A stretch of 64,000 nucleotides of DNA from Uloborus plumipes (lineage: Eukaryota; Arthropoda; Arachnida; Araneae; Uloboridae). Below are positions 33,686-46,929 of the stretch, one piece after another. The notes below the pieces were generated by a model that was not told the origin of the DNA, ran no database searches, and saw nothing but the letters and a program-made list of their open reading frames with translations. Position 1 is the stretch's first letter; each line of letters starts with the position of its first letter. Both the position numbers and the translations under genes were made by a program. The stretch spans positions 1 through 64,000 of the forward strand of contig JAXGGA010001608.1 of the NCBI GenBank assembly GCA_038373865.1. The letters run 5' to 3'.

Positions 33686-34059
33686 GTATTAACTTATTTT
33701 GTACATTTATAAAAAGGAAAGATAAGATAGAAAAAAACTTATAAGTGAAAAATATAAGATTAGAAAAGTGAACAGAAAAAAAGTTAACCATAAAGCAATG
33801 AAAACAAAAGAGGAGTATAATTAGTGGAAAGTATAAAATAAATATGACATAGCAGTATCCCTGCGCATTAGTGTTTAATTAACGTTGGATTTATAATTTT
33901 CAAACATGATTTGTTCAATTCATTTACATGAGCGGGCCTTTTTGCCCATGTATTTTAAATTTAAAAACGAAATCTTGAACTTTTCTTATTTTCGATATTT
34001 GAGAAGATAAAAATTCATTTTTTTTGTGCGAAATTATTACTGTTTTAATTTATATATAA

Positions 34060-34167
34060 CCCAGGTAGCACAAAAAACGTTTAAACGTTTTATAAACGTT
34101 TTTAATCCGTTATCACAACGTTAATAACCATTTTACAACCTTTAAAAAACGAAGTGTGCTACTTGGG
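34060..34167 (+). mobile_element. 108-bp MITE with AACGTT palindromes (copy 1)
   Basis: Ends CCCAGGTAGCACA and TGTGCTACTTGGG. The interior is repeated AAACGTTT/AACGTT. The same element occurs inverted in Hey intron 1. Confidence 0.8.
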
Positions 34168-35099
34168 AAGAAATAAACAAATAAATAAAATAAATAAAAA
34201 TAAAAGGCAGTTACATTGTTACATAATACATAGTTTATTAAGTAAGAAAAACAAACTAAGCGTCCGAAAATAGTGAAACGGGGTGTACAACAAACTTAAC
34301 CGCCCCGCATTCGTAATCTTTGATTATTGAAAAATGTGAATCATTCCGCATTTTTTCCTTCGCTCAACAGTCATATCATGTTAGCCCCCTTTTTCCTTCT
34401 TGTAAGCGAGTGCCGCGGGCTCCCGAGCGTTGCATAGAGAGCTAGAGAAACGAAGAAAAGCCCACCCCAGCTCAAATTCGCACCGTCATGGTGCAAAAAC
34501 GCACAAAAACCTTTCATTCACTGAGTTACTTCATAGCAAGAAAAAAATGCCTTGAACAAGAAAAAAAGCCTTGAATAAATGCTTTTATCGGATGATTCTT
34601 CATCCTAAAGCTCACACTTCTTGCATTGAAAAAGGGGTTCCTTGTAGCCCCAAAACACGTGTCTGCAGTATCCCTGCTTATTTGTGCCTCCTTAACGTTG
34701 TACTTTTCTCTACATCAACAGCACAAAGGTATTTGTAAACTTTGGTAAGTGTGTGTTATAAACTTTTGAAATTTTTTTTTTTCTTTTTTTAAACAATAGG
34801 AGCAATTTGAATAAAATGTATTCTTTTTTATTTCTTTCATTTAAAAATGTGCACATTTAGATAGCGACGAGTAAAAAATTAAATCTACACGCTATGTGTG
34901 TTTGGAGGAGAGGAAAAAAAAAGTGTTGATACTTTTTTTTTTGCTCACATTTTTCACTCTCAAGCAGAATAGTTTATGAGCTAATTCTTTTTATTTATTT
35001 AGTTCAATTACACTTCATTTGTTTTCCTTTTCTTTTATCATTTAAAATTTTCGTTTTCTGTATCTCTGAAATTCTTTCGAAAAATAAAAATTGTATATG

Positions 35100-36061
35100 T
35101 GGGTCATTCCGACGAAAATGGTACAAATCATGTCTGAAACTCTTTACTTAAGATTATCAATTTAAATAATTTCCACCAACTTATCATATTTTTTTATTGA
35201 GTTTCCATTTATTTGTGTATAATGAAGTGTAAATAACTAGTACATGACTCATTTATGAAAGGATTTTAAATATTTTGATCACTTTGTTTAACAGAGTGGA
35301 CGTATAACAAAGTGGACAAATAAGGGTTTAAAAATATCCGTATAATCACAAAGAAAAGTTAGAATCACAGAACAAGAATAAAAAGGAATAAACAGCCTAA
35401 AACTGTAAGTCTGTCTGCAATTTCAAGAAAAAATCTATTTTTTTTTCATCATGAAATCGGCTCTAACAGAGTGGACATCCAACAGTTCAAATTAACTATC
35501 ATAAGAAAAGAATGAGGCTCACACTGGTTGTTGACGACATAATTCAATGTAGCAAGCTAATCACAGCAGTTATACTACCTATATTTTTAAAAAATATATA
35601 TCAGATTGAATGCAATTTTTTATTTTATTTCCAAAAGGCATATAACAGAGTGGACAATTCGAAACATAGAAAATCTAGGGACATGTATAAACAATAGTGT
35701 TTTTTGGGGAATTTTTTTTTCATTTGCGTAATAATCTGCAGAAATGATGTCAGAAGTATCTTTTGTGCAGTGCAGTGTAATTTATTCTGTTGTTACATTT
35801 CAGTGTAATTTTAAACCAAATTTAAAATTCTTGCAATTCGAAGCTGGGACACGTCATTTTCTCCTTCTTCTGACAAAGATATTTTTTTTTTTTTTGTGTC
35901 CTTTCTAAATGGGTTATACCTAATCAATTGATACTTGCTGGCACAAAATTAAATGGAGAACCAATAAAAAATACACTTAATGGGTGGTAATTATTAAAAT
36001 TGATTTTAAAAAATTCTAAAGTCTCGGACATGATTTGTACCATTTTCGTCGGAATGACCCA
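35100..36061. mobile_element. GGGTCATTCC-type inverted-repeat element, 962 bp
   Basis: Long perfect termini: TGGGTCATTCCGACGAAAAT, then GGTACAAATCATGTC, mirrored at 36061. The phrase AACAGAGTGGAC or a close variant recurs inside about four times (near 35291, 35308, 35465, 35645). No transposase frame. Confidence 0.8.
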
Positions 36062-37740
36062 TGCACATTTTTGCCCTTTTATTTAGTTTCAATCCTCATT
36101 TTTAACCCCCGATGCAACAAGGAAGGGGGTAATAAATTTGACGTGTTTGTGTATCTTTCTGTGGCACTCTAGAATCTAATCGGATGGACTAATTTCGAAA
36201 AAAAAATTTTTGTTTGAAAGGAGACTTGATCGAAAGTGTTCTTAGCTAGGTCGCGTCTTCGAATGACAGTTAGCAAACACATTAATTTAAAAAAAAATAA
36301 AACTTTTTCTCGCTTTTTGAAGTCAAAATGTGCTTGAAAAGCTAAAAGAATTGTATTAATAGAAAGAAAAAAAAAGTCTGCGTCTGATATATCTGTGTTT
36401 GGAACTTCCATGTTACATAGAATTCTAATACTAGCGTTTTTTTTAGCAAATGCAGCTAAGCCTTAAATATATGTGATTGGAAACCGATTTTATTGTTGGC
36501 AGAAGTGAAAGAAAACTCAATGATTTAAAATGTTTTTCTATTGCCATTATCTATTTGTTAACAATTAAAATACTTATAATTGATTTTAGTGTGAGGTTTT
36601 AAAAGAACATTCAATTTTCGGTTTTTATTCTGCTTTTGCGACTAGCAAATTTACTTGGAAGGATTATCTTTAATTTTCCGTGTTTATTTTGTCCTCTCGA
36701 AAACAATTAAATATGTTTAGATTTAAAATGTTTTCTGACCAGTGTAGCTCGTTTTAATATGAGGTCGGCAATCAGGATCGGGGTTTTTAAAATTTTTAAT
36801 TTAATCTTGGTGGTTGTACCATTTAGTTTTAGTTTTATAGTAAGAATGATTATTTTTTTTGCGAATGCATCATAAAAAAACTGAAAGACTGGGGACAGGA
36901 TCAGGGGGGTTACTAAATTTTTAAATTATACCTGTGCCCCCTGTGGGGCAAGCTTATACCATACTGTCTCTGCTACTCATTAATCAGAAAAGTTATCTTT
37001 CAGCTCTAGCTATGTCACTGCAAATGAGTAATCACTCGTTTTCTGGCACATTTATTGCACGCTTCTGCTCAATGATACCATGCATATAAAAATTGAGTGA
37101 ACTAATTTGACGCATTGCTGCTTTTTACTTTAACAAATGCTTTCTAACATTTACAAAGAATATAATTATTTCCAATTAAAACAGTATTACCTCTTCACAC
37201 CAGATTTTGTCACCAAATAGAATCACTTGTAGCCTATAAGTGCATACCAGTAACACTTAGTGCATAATTTATAAACGAAATCAAATATATTATTCAACAC
37301 GCATCTACTACTTCACCTTTGCGCTTTCCAAAACAATGGTCAAAAACAATGAATTGAGCGTATTAAGTACATCAAAGGCCCTCTCTATATGCATGATAGT
37401 GAACCACGATTCCTGTCATTTTTTCCCTTCTTACTTAGAAAATTTTTAGGGAAAAAATATTAAAGTTAATAACACCTGTTTATTTTTTATTTACTAATTT
37501 TTGTCTGGGAAGGTACAAACAGAAATTATGAACTAATTTTCACTAGGTATTATAAAGCAATGTTAAATTTTAATTAGCATGTGTTTGAATTATATTTAAT
37601 TAATTCTAATTCTTTCAATTTCATTTTTAAAATTATCTCATACATTTAAAGTCTTTCTAAATTATTAAACCCGTTTTCTTAGTACTAGTACGACACATTT
37701 TTTCAATATAAGGTTCATGAGTTACATTTACAATCTAGCC
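36062..37740. other. Gene-free AT-rich stretch
   Basis: No gene and no repeat boundary that I can support. Short frames only. Confidence 0.45.
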
Positions 37741-38345
37741 ACCAATGAGCTTTCATGATCAACATCTAACTGCTTGTATTACTTTAAAATCAACCCTTTT
37801 ATGCATAAAAATAACATTATCCTGGCGTTTTCTCCCCCTTTCAGTTTCATATGTACCATCGCTTTCAAACACTGAAAGCCTAGTATCAAAGCAATCTATT
37901 GCCAAAGCATACAATGCAAGCGACTCACCGCTGTACAACAATAGGACCTAACAGTATCGACTTGAAATCCACTTCGGAATATGGAAACGAACGTAAAAAA
38001 AAAGTTCCAACGCGGATCTGTCCGGGTTCTAATAAGTCTACTTGAAATCCCCGATCTATTATTTTGCGCCATCGAAGGAGCGGCGTTTCAAGTGGACCGG
38101 CTCGAAAAATGTTTTACGATTTCTGTGGATTTGAACTGCGTTTCTTTGTTCGGGAGTTACCCGCAGAGAGGCGCTCAAGTGGAAAATCTGTCGTGTTTAG
38201 CTGATCGCAGTTTTATGTATTTTGAAACGTTAGCTGAATATTTTTATAACTTTTGGGCCCAAACTTCAGTTTGCTCAAATGGTGCACGTTTGGGATTAAT
38301 TTGCTTCTCTGAAAAAAAATTTGTTTCGTTTTTAAAATTTCATAT
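37740..38345. promoter_or_regulatory. Balanced-composition block with repeated CAAGTGG and CTTGAAATCC words
   Basis: TCAAGTGG-type words occur at about 38087 and 38176, and CTTGAAATCC twice (about 37963, 38041). TCAAGTGG is the NK-2 homeodomain type. A 123-codon frame (37981-38352) runs through, ending in the adjacent MITE's TTAA; I recognise no domain in it. Either regulatory DNA or an unassigned exon. Confidence 0.3.
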
Positions 38346-38352
38346 AGTTTAA

Positions 38353-38862
38353 CCCATTCATGCCTAGCGTCCCTTTTTAGGGACGGTCCAGAAAAGGGTC
38401 TGAATTTCCCCAAAATGAACATTTCAACCAAATAATAGTGTTCAATGAGTACCTTGGTATTATTTCAATTCGTTATTAATAGATTGCAGCACATAACCAT
38501 TGCAAAGTGTGTTCTGTAGCAGTTTTAGTATGATCTTAATCAAAAATGACATCGTTCACAATCTCAAGAAAAAAAGCTAAGTTTTCTAAGTTATTCCCAG
38601 CTTCCCAGTTTATGTTATTTGCTGATTTTATTTCTTCTTATAAAATGCCTTTTTAAATATTATAGCGTAGGCAGAAAAAAATTTTAGTAAAAAAGTATGT
38701 ACCCTCTGGGGTCTATCATAACTTTTAAAGGACGATTTTTCTTTCCTTAATAAAAAAAAATTGTTTTTTACATACTATTTTTTTAATTATTTTTTCTTTC
38801 TATTATCTGTTTGTAACTAGTATACAAAATATCTTTGGAAAAAAATGTCGTGCATTAATGGG
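38353..38862 (+). mobile_element. piggyBac-type MITE P3
   Basis: Left TTAA (38349-38352), then CCCATTCATGCC and the CGTCCCTTTTTAGGGACG hairpin. It ends GCATTAATGGG with TTAG on the right. Full length at 510 bp. Confidence 0.88.
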
Positions 38863-38869
38863 TTAGCGA

Positions 38870-40850
38870 TAATAGCGATGGTTTCCGATTTCTAATACTG
38901 ATTTCAGACCAGTGGCAAATAGCAGCAAATAGTCTATCTTTTTAGGTTGTGAGTCTAAAGGTACTGTGTCCAAAGATGAAATACGAAATATAGTGCTAAA
39001 GCGCGGAACCTGAACGACGCTGCCTTTAATCTTTCCAGTTTGAAGTTGGTCGCCGTTTTTTTTTTCAGAGCTTGAAAAATTTTTTAGAGAAAGAAGTAAT
39101 ATCTCAAATAGTATGTTTATATTATCTGAATAACTATTGAGTGACTAATGTCAATACATTATGGAAAGCATTTGCACCTAAGCTCTTAAATTTTGTGCGG
39201 TAAATTTTGTTTCAATTTCCTATTTTTTTACAATATATTTTTTTCAAACACAAGTAACTAAAATACAGGTATACAGTAAAAAAACCTTTCTCGCATAAAT
39301 AAATAATTTGAAACTTTATCTCAACTAGCTGGATAACTATATTACAATTCACAAGTTTTTTTTTTTCTTTTTTTCTTTGAGTTAAAAAAAAGAGCAAAAA
39401 CTAGAAATAAAAAATTAAAACTTAATTTTTAAGTTGTTACAATACGAAAAAACCTAATATCTAAATAGTTCATCCTTATGACAGAATGTACTTTTAGAAC
39501 TGAAAATTTGAAATCAATAGTAAAATGTAAAAAGATTTAGACACAAATGTGAACAAAATAATAATGAGAATCAGAACAATTTCATAATATAATAATAACA
39601 ATTAATTTAAAAAGTATAATGCAGAGATAATGTATAAACTGAAACTGGCAAGAATAGAAGAAAAAACCGAAAGAGAATATAATGAAAACAAAATATTATT
39701 AAAAATTGGTTATTCTAAATGAAAGAAAAAAACCCAAATATCGCATTTTTCCATCACCCCTCTCTCGTTTTCTAACATTTATCTAATACGTTTCTAAGAT
39801 ATTTCACTTCATTAACTTCAGGTAAAATCACAAGCTGTATAGCTTCGGAACTTCGATCAAAAACATCAACAGTTAAATAACATGTTTGTTTTTTCTAGAA
39901 CTGCAAAAATTAGCAATTCGATATATTTTTTAAAAATGCCATCAAAAATAGTTTTAAGTGAGAAAAGTACTTATATGTTAGAGTACATGCATCTTAAAAG
40001 TGTAATCCAACGGTATGAATGAACATTCTAAAAACCTATTGCCTGAATAAAGCATTCGCGCAGAAAATTCACGTGTAGAAAATTCATGCACGTGTTTCAG
40101 AGTCATGAGAAACCAATCTTTCAACGAAAAAAATTTTGAGACTTGAAGATGCACAATACTTTCAATAAATCATGTTCAAATAAAAAGTTTTATTTTATTT
40201 GTTTATTTTATTTATTTATTTATTTATTTTTTATTTTTTTTTTTTTTTTCATTTTTACATTTTACCTATTTCGTGTCATTTAGTATTATACAATACATTT
40301 TAAAGGGTACAAGAGCTGGAAAAGAATGTATGGATTTCACGACACTTGAATATTGAATGAAATCGAAATGCATTCAAAAGAAATTTCCCCTTATTTGGCA
40401 TTTGATGTCACATGTCATCATAGTTTCATTTAGAAAACTGAATATTGAAAAGTAAACTTTAGCTTAAAGTTAAAAAAACAATTTCAGAGTAAAATACTTA
40501 CATATTTATACAGCATTTACTTTTCCTATATATTAAAGTTGATAAGCTTTTCTTTTTCGTCCAGAAAATTCATATGCGAAAAAATATATGCGGTTCTTGA
40601 AAAAGCATAATAAATAAATTAATAAATAAAAAGGAAAACAAAGATAAATAAATAATACAATTAACATGAAATTACTTAATATTCCTCCAGAAATAGTAAG
40701 TCAAAGTGGATTCCATTATTACAGAAATTAAATCTTTTTAACTTCCTAGAATGTCATCGTAGTGTTACTGTAGAAATAAGGAATATGGATAATATTAGCT
40801 TAGATCTTTATCGAATCAATATTTGAAAGTTTCAAAATTTAGTATTATAA
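38870..40850. other. Gene-free AT-rich stretch
   Basis: Only A/T homopolymers and ATTT runs (about 40190-40250). Two CACGTG words at 40070-40075 and 40089-40094 lie in a short direct repeat 'agaaaattca..cgtgt'. Confidence 0.45.
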
Positions 40851-40859
40851 TGAAATATA

Positions 40860-41476
40860 CAGGGTGTCCACTCCTATCGTGGCCCAATAGCTAATTTCTA
40901 AACCGTTAGAGATACGCATATAGTTCATTTAGGAAAAAATCTCCAAATTACGAAAGGAATTTTGGGTCTATTCAATGTTTTTCAAAAAATAAAATTTTGA
41001 AAGAGTTACAAAATTTAAATTTTTATACAGCCCCCCAGTCCTATCAATCATATTTAGTAAAACATTCTTTACACTGTAACGTTTAAAACTAAAAAAAAAA
41101 AAAAAAAAAATCACTGTTCTACCACAAAAATTGACCGAGTCATCAAGAGATCGCTTAAGGGACCGTATGCGAAATCCTTCAAAATCTTGATTTTTCAAAA
41201 CTTCATAACTCGGTCAATTTTTGTGGTAGAACAATGATTTTTTTTAGTTTTAAACGTCACAGTGTCAAGAATGTTTTACTAAATATGATTAATAGGACTG
41301 GGGGGCTGTATAAAAATTTAAATTTCGTAACTCTTTCAAAATTTGATTTTTTGAAAAACATTGAATAGACCCAAAATTTCTTTTGAAATTTGCAGATTTT
41401 TTCCTAAATGAACTATATGCGTATCTCTAACGGTTTAGAAATTAGCTATTAGGCCACGATAGGAGTGGACACCCTG
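40860..41476. mobile_element. Foldback element, CAGGGTGTCCACTCC termini (copy 1)
   Basis: 617 bp. Both halves are inverted copies with arms of about 300 bp, from CAGGGTGTCCACTCCTATCG to its complement. Flanks are TATA on each side, consistent with a TA target. No coding. A second copy lies at 60699-61349. Confidence 0.88.
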
Positions 41477-42135
41477 TATACTTAAATTAAATTGCTTAAA
41501 TCAATGAAGTTTTCTTGAAGGCATGGATAATTTCCGCGAGCACATTCAAGAAAAACAGAAGAGTGAAAAATCAATTCCACATCCACAAAAATATTTATTT
41601 GTTTGTTTGTTTAAGAGTCGCAGCTACTAGCAAATTTACTATAGAATAATTTTAGAGAAATTAGAATAAAATTGGAAGTGGTTTGAAACATACTATAACA
41701 AATTAAAATGCAAACTTGAGTATAGGTTATGCGTGAATGTGTTTTTCTCTTAGAGCAGTTAATTCTATCTTTAAGTTTATAAAAATAAAGAAAAATACAT
41801 TCAATAGACACTATCAAAACTTAAACTTTATTATTTTTATGACAAAATAATTTTATATTTTTTGAACAAAGTAGATTAAAAACGTCGAAATATTTCGTTT
41901 GCTGATGTTTGCAGCTTTTCATTGAAATTTGAATATTTTTTCTTATGCTTTTCTTTCATCTCTTTCTTTTTTTTCGCAAAAAAAAAAAATTGCGAAATAT
42001 TCCCTATATTTATTTCAATTATTAGGTTATTTTTAATTAAAACTATTTGAATGTACTCATTCAGTTCTGTTCTTTTTTATTTTAAACAAAACACATTTGT
42101 AAACATGATCAGCATTTGTTCCTGTCCTTAGTAAT

Positions 42136-42648
42136 TTAATTAATGCCTGACATTTTTTTTCCAAAGATATTTTGTATACTGGTTACAAACAGTGTTTAAT
42201 GGACAGGAAAAATAATTTAAAAAATATCATGTAAAAAATAACTTTTTTATTAAGGAAAGAAAAATCGTCCCTTAAAAGTTACGATAGACCCCAGAGGGTA
42301 CAAAATTTTTTTACTAAAATTTTGTTCTGCCTACGATATAATATTTAAAAAGACATTCTGTATGAAGAAATAAAATCAGCAATTAACATAAACTGGGAAG
42401 CTGGGAATAACTTTGAAACGTTAGCTTTTTTTCTTGAGATTGTGAACGATGTCATTTTTGATAAAGATCATATTAAAACTGCTACAGAACACACTTTACA
42501 ATGGTTATGTGCTGCAATCTATTAATAACGAATTGAAACAATACCAAGGTACTAATTAAACACTATTATTTGGTTGAAATGTTCATTTTGGGGAAATTCA
42601 GACCCTTTTTTGGGCCGTCCCTAAAAAGGGACGCTAGGCATTAATGGG
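42136..42648 (-). mobile_element. piggyBac-type MITE P4
   Basis: Right end GGACGCTAGGCATTAATGGG then TTAA (42649-42652). The left end has lost its CCC but keeps ATTAATGCCTGACA. Internal sequence matches P2. Confidence 0.85.
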
Positions 42649-42654
42649 TTAAAA

Positions 42655-43165
42655 GAAACAATTGAACTGTTCTATAAAGGTGTTTGATTTGATTAAAAAA
42701 TATATATATAACCTCTAATGTGTGTCTATTCTTTCAATGATTAAAATTAATTTGAGAATGAAATTTTTTAATTTATACTCCTTGATTTTACATTTTAGAA
42801 ACTCCTTTTGCTGAAAAAAAGAGCGTTTTGAAAGTTAATTGTTCTGTATTTGAAAATACAAAATTTTAAATGAAACATGAGCCATTTCATGCAAACTGTG
42901 TAATTTATTTGCCGGAATTCGTCAGTTAAAGGGGGTCTAGCCTATCTCCCCCATGTTAAATTTACCAACTTTATATACCTTTTTCTAGAAAATGATGAAA
43001 GATATTTGCTAAGAAATTTCCATATTTGTTAGAATAACATGTTTTATATACTTTAGCACATCCTTTTTTCTCTAAGTGGAAAGAAAAATATATATTTAAT
43101 ATTTTACTCAAAACCATTTATAAATTAGTGTTTTTAATAATTTGGGACTCAATAAGAATTATCTA
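42655..43165. other. Gene-free AT-rich stretch
   Basis: Nothing supportable seen; likewise 41480-42130, apart from A/T-rich runs. Confidence 0.45.
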
Positions 43166-43171
43166 TCAATA

Positions 43172-43799
43172 TAGGGTCATTCCATAGAAATGTTAACCTC
43201 AGCCGAAGAAAAAAAAATATACCGAAGTGAAAAAATTATCAAAAAATAAATAAATAAATAAATAAAAATTATACAACATAAGAAGTTTTAAAAAAATTGA
43301 AAAAGTATTGTAATTATCACTGAGATTAGCCATAATAAATAGTTTGTAGTGTGTTTACTGCTTGTTTTCCGATGGTTACGTTAGTCACGTTACGTTCGTC
43401 ACACTCCATCTTGAGTAAAAGTGAAACTTAAGACTAAAACAAAATAAGATTTTATAAATGTGTTTTATGTTTTTAAAAGCCAATATTACACTATTTTCAA
43501 ATCTATCATTCAATTTTTAACACTTGCTTAACTTTGAGAAATTTTTGCCTCACAACATGAGCATTCATTTTCAGGGTTGAAAAAGTGTTACGTTAGTCAC
43601 GCTGCTATTTTGGTTGAAAAAATATCTACTGTCGGTAATTTTGTTTTAAATTCTTAGCAGAAATGATACATAGATACCATGTACATTATAAATCCACCAG
43701 CATAACTAAAAAATATTTTTTATCCTTTAAGTTACTACAATTAAAAACAGTTACAAAATCAGCTCTGAATGTTAAGTTAGTCACTATGGAATGACCCTA
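43172..43799. mobile_element. GGGTCATTCC-type inverted-repeat element, 628 bp
   Basis: Ends TAGGGTCATTCCATAG and CTATGGAATGACCCTA, with TA on both sides. The words GTTACGTTAGTCAC, GTTACGTTCGTCAC and GTTAAGTTAGTCAC recur inside, including next to the right end. No transposase frame. Confidence 0.78.
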
Positions 43800-43804
43800 T
43801 ACCG

Positions 43805-44440
43805 CCAAATCCTTGTGTTAAAATGTAAAAAACTACATTATATAAGCGTCATTTAAAAATTGACCCTGTAAGTTTGATAAAAATTGAAAAAAAGAAACAT
43901 GAACATGAAGCGTTCATGTTTCAAGAAAAACGCATTTTAAGATTTCATTCATGTGATAAACAGAGTGAATGCTTTTGAAAGAACAAAAAGATCTGATGCT
44001 TGTATTTTTTGCTAAACAAGAGTAATATATGATTGGAAAGACAAAAGTTTAAAAAAATTTAATGATATAAAAAAGTAAAAATCGAATTTTTGCTCGAAAT
44101 TGTTTTACCTGGTCTCCTTAAGCTTTTTTTTTTTTCTTTTTGTTTATTTTGATCGTTACAAAAAAAAAAAGTCTTGTAGCAGAAATGTTGCATGAGAGAC
44201 TTATTTTGAATACGATTGAATAATATTCTAAAATTTAAAAAGTAATGTATTTTTCTCTCTTTCTCCTATTTAGCAATTTTTATTTATTAAGCTTTTTATT
44301 TCATTTTATTTTTATTAATTATTGTTAAGAAAACGTTTTTGAAGACGTAAAAAAGAAGAAGACAGAACATCTCAAAAACGGTAACTAAACCTAAAACAAC
44401 CTAGAACACGACCAATTTAATTTTCGCCCCCGAACCCCCT
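43805..44440. other. Gene-free AT-rich stretch
   Basis: A/T-rich, with a short 'cgttcatgtttc' near-repeat at about 43900. No feature supported. Confidence 0.45.
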
Positions 44441-44860
44441 AAAAGAATCATACTCACAGCCGCAAAAAGATGCTGGTCTACAGAAAATACTCCACCACGC
44501 TGCCAATACAAACACAATTCTGGATGGAAGATAAGACAGCGGAGGTTCGTGCCTTATCGAGAAATTCCGTTTTTCGCGCGTCTACGCGTGCAGGGAGAGA
44601 AGAGCCGTGAGAAATGGGGGAGGAATTACGTGAAAACAGATTACTGTGGGGAAAAAAATAACAATAAAAGAGGGATGAGACCGCGGTCGAAGCAGGCGAT
44701 CCCACGCTCGCGATGCAGCCACCCGCACACATCTGGGAGGCGGGAGAGCCAATCAGCGCACGCGACTGCGTTCGGATCCCGAAACTTTCTCACAGTGCAG
44801 GGCTGGTGGATCATTTTTTTCATCGCCAAGTTGGCGAGGAAGCTAAAGGTTGTCAAGGAG
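44440..44860. promoter_or_regulatory. Candidate Notch-responsive enhancer or promoter block upstream of Hey
   Basis: GC-rich block 2.3 kb upstream of the Hey ATG. Two perfect YGTGRGAAM (Su(H)/RBPJ) sites face each other: CGTGAGAAA at 44606-44614 (+) and TGTGAGAAA on the minus strand at 44786-44794. A CCAAT motif (GAGCCAATCAGCG, about 44748) lies between. Long frames overlap on both strands with no recognisable product. Hey genes are direct Notch targets, so the placement fits. The role is inferred. Confidence 0.5.
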
Positions 44861-44999
44861 TATGGTTCCAGTGCGCAACTATTATATATTGGAATATACT
44901 AAAAACCCTTCTTTTTTTTTCAAAACCATTATCAATATTTTTATTTTTTATTTGTTCATTATTTTTTTAACTTAATTTTTTGCACTTCATATGTATTAA

Positions 45000-46925
45000 T
45001 ATATTTTCATGTAACCTACATTCACATTTGAGGAAATAAATAAATAATTTTGTACAGAAAATAAAACTTAAAATAACTGTTTTCTGCAGTGATCTTCAAC
45101 TTTTGTGCAATATAACCTTTCACCTTTTTTTTCTTCATGAACTGAAATTTCGATTGGACATGAAAAATTCGAAATGAATATTCCGGAAGCAAAATTGTTA
45201 ATGTTTTTGATACAACTGTGACTATACTTTGAAAACAGAAACAGGAACGAAAAGTAAAATATTTTCAGTAAAGTATTTTTCAGTTGCTGATAAACGGGAT
45301 ATATTTCGCAAATAGTATACGCAATGATTTCATCTCTTTTCAGTAACAAAAAAAAAATCAGATAATTATTAGTTTTATGCATTGCGTGTGTGAAATAAAC
45401 AAAAAGGTTGTGAATAAAAAAAAATAGTCTACGTAATAAAATTGAATTTTAAGATGCTATAAGAATTTCCAGAAAAAAAAAGCTTTCTTTTCTTTTTTTT
45501 CTTTTTGGAATATACTTACGAGTAATATTTTTAAATCATAAATTAAAAAAATAATAACAAAAATATTTTTAAAAGAAAAAAATAGTATTTAGTTGTTTTC
45601 GAATTATTTAAATTTTAATAGTAAAACTATAAATATTTATTTGTACGTGTGTACGTGAATAAACATAATTTCTTCAATTACAAAATACAAAACTTTTATG
45701 AAACCTCATGCAAAAATAAGTTATTCAGTTAAAAAATTTTAAGATTTTTTAAACTATAAAATACACTGAACATATTTTCTGATATTTTCATTAAAAGTAG
45801 GTATATGAGTAGGTATTCTAAAGTAGGTATATGACTTAATCTACGATTAATAAATAAATAAATATATAAACGTTTTGTTAGTTATTACTTTCTCTTAATC
45901 TAAAGAATAAAACCTAAAAGTTTTTATATAATAATATTTAGTCAATTTTTGATATTTAGCTAATAATAAAAATTTTGTTATCAGTTTATTTTTTGAAAGA
46001 AATTTCTTATCTCTAAAGTTATTAATTAGAAGTCATTTTTGAAAAATTTATTGTTTTAAATGCATAACACGAAGCAATTTTCGCAGTTTTCATTACATTA
46101 ACAAAAATTAATGTATGCTTACATATAAAATCCAAACATGTTACAGACGTTTTACTGTTAAGAAATTAAGTGAAGGTAGTGAAAATTAATTGCTTTTTTT
46201 TTTGGCTGAAAAAGCTTTCAGTCCAAAACAGAACTTTAGCCATTTTAAGGCTTATGGTCAACATTTTCCTGCGACTTGAAAACGTTCTTAAACTTTACAA
46301 AAAGAGAGAGAGTGAGATAGAGAGTATGTCAAGAAAAAAATATATTACAAGCTTGTTTTAAAATAAATAAATAAATGAAAAGGAGTTTAATCATTCTATT
46401 TTGTGATTATTTAAGTGTAAAATGTAAGTTTTTCTTCTGAAATATTGAAAGAAGCAGCATCTCTTCAATTTGTGTTTTCAGTTTTCAAAACATATACAGT
46501 AAAAAAGTAATCGTAGTACCGAATAATGCTAAGATTTATGTTGCGATTAACAACCTAATTTTTAGTTATTAGCAACATGATAACAATAGATGATGAATTG
46601 TGTTACATATTTAGCAAAAGTTAAAATTAAAAATTACAAGTTTCCATGCATTTATTCCGCTTTATAAAACTTTTCGGGTATTTCTTTTCAAAAAAAATCA
46701 TTCAACTAGGGCTAATTTTTAATATTATATTTAGGATTATTATTATTTTTATTTTACATTTTTAAAGAACACATTCAAAGAAAAAAATCCGTTTCCTTTT
46801 CTTTAATATTTAAACCTTTTTGGATTTTTTTTTATTATTATCGTTTTATTTATTTTTAAAGTAAGCCCAAACATCACCGCCAATTCCAAAACAGAAATCA
46901 CATTTTTTTTTCCAACACTTGACCT
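45000..46925. other. Gene-free AT-rich stretch before Hey
   Basis: Very AT-rich low-complexity DNA with ATTT/AAAT runs. No repeat with clear ends and no gene seen. Confidence 0.5.
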
Positions 46926-46929
46926 GCAT

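Noticed and set aside
44478..44970. Overlapping 71-117-codon frames on both strands
   Set aside because: Mutually exclusive frames over a GC-rich block with no recognised product.
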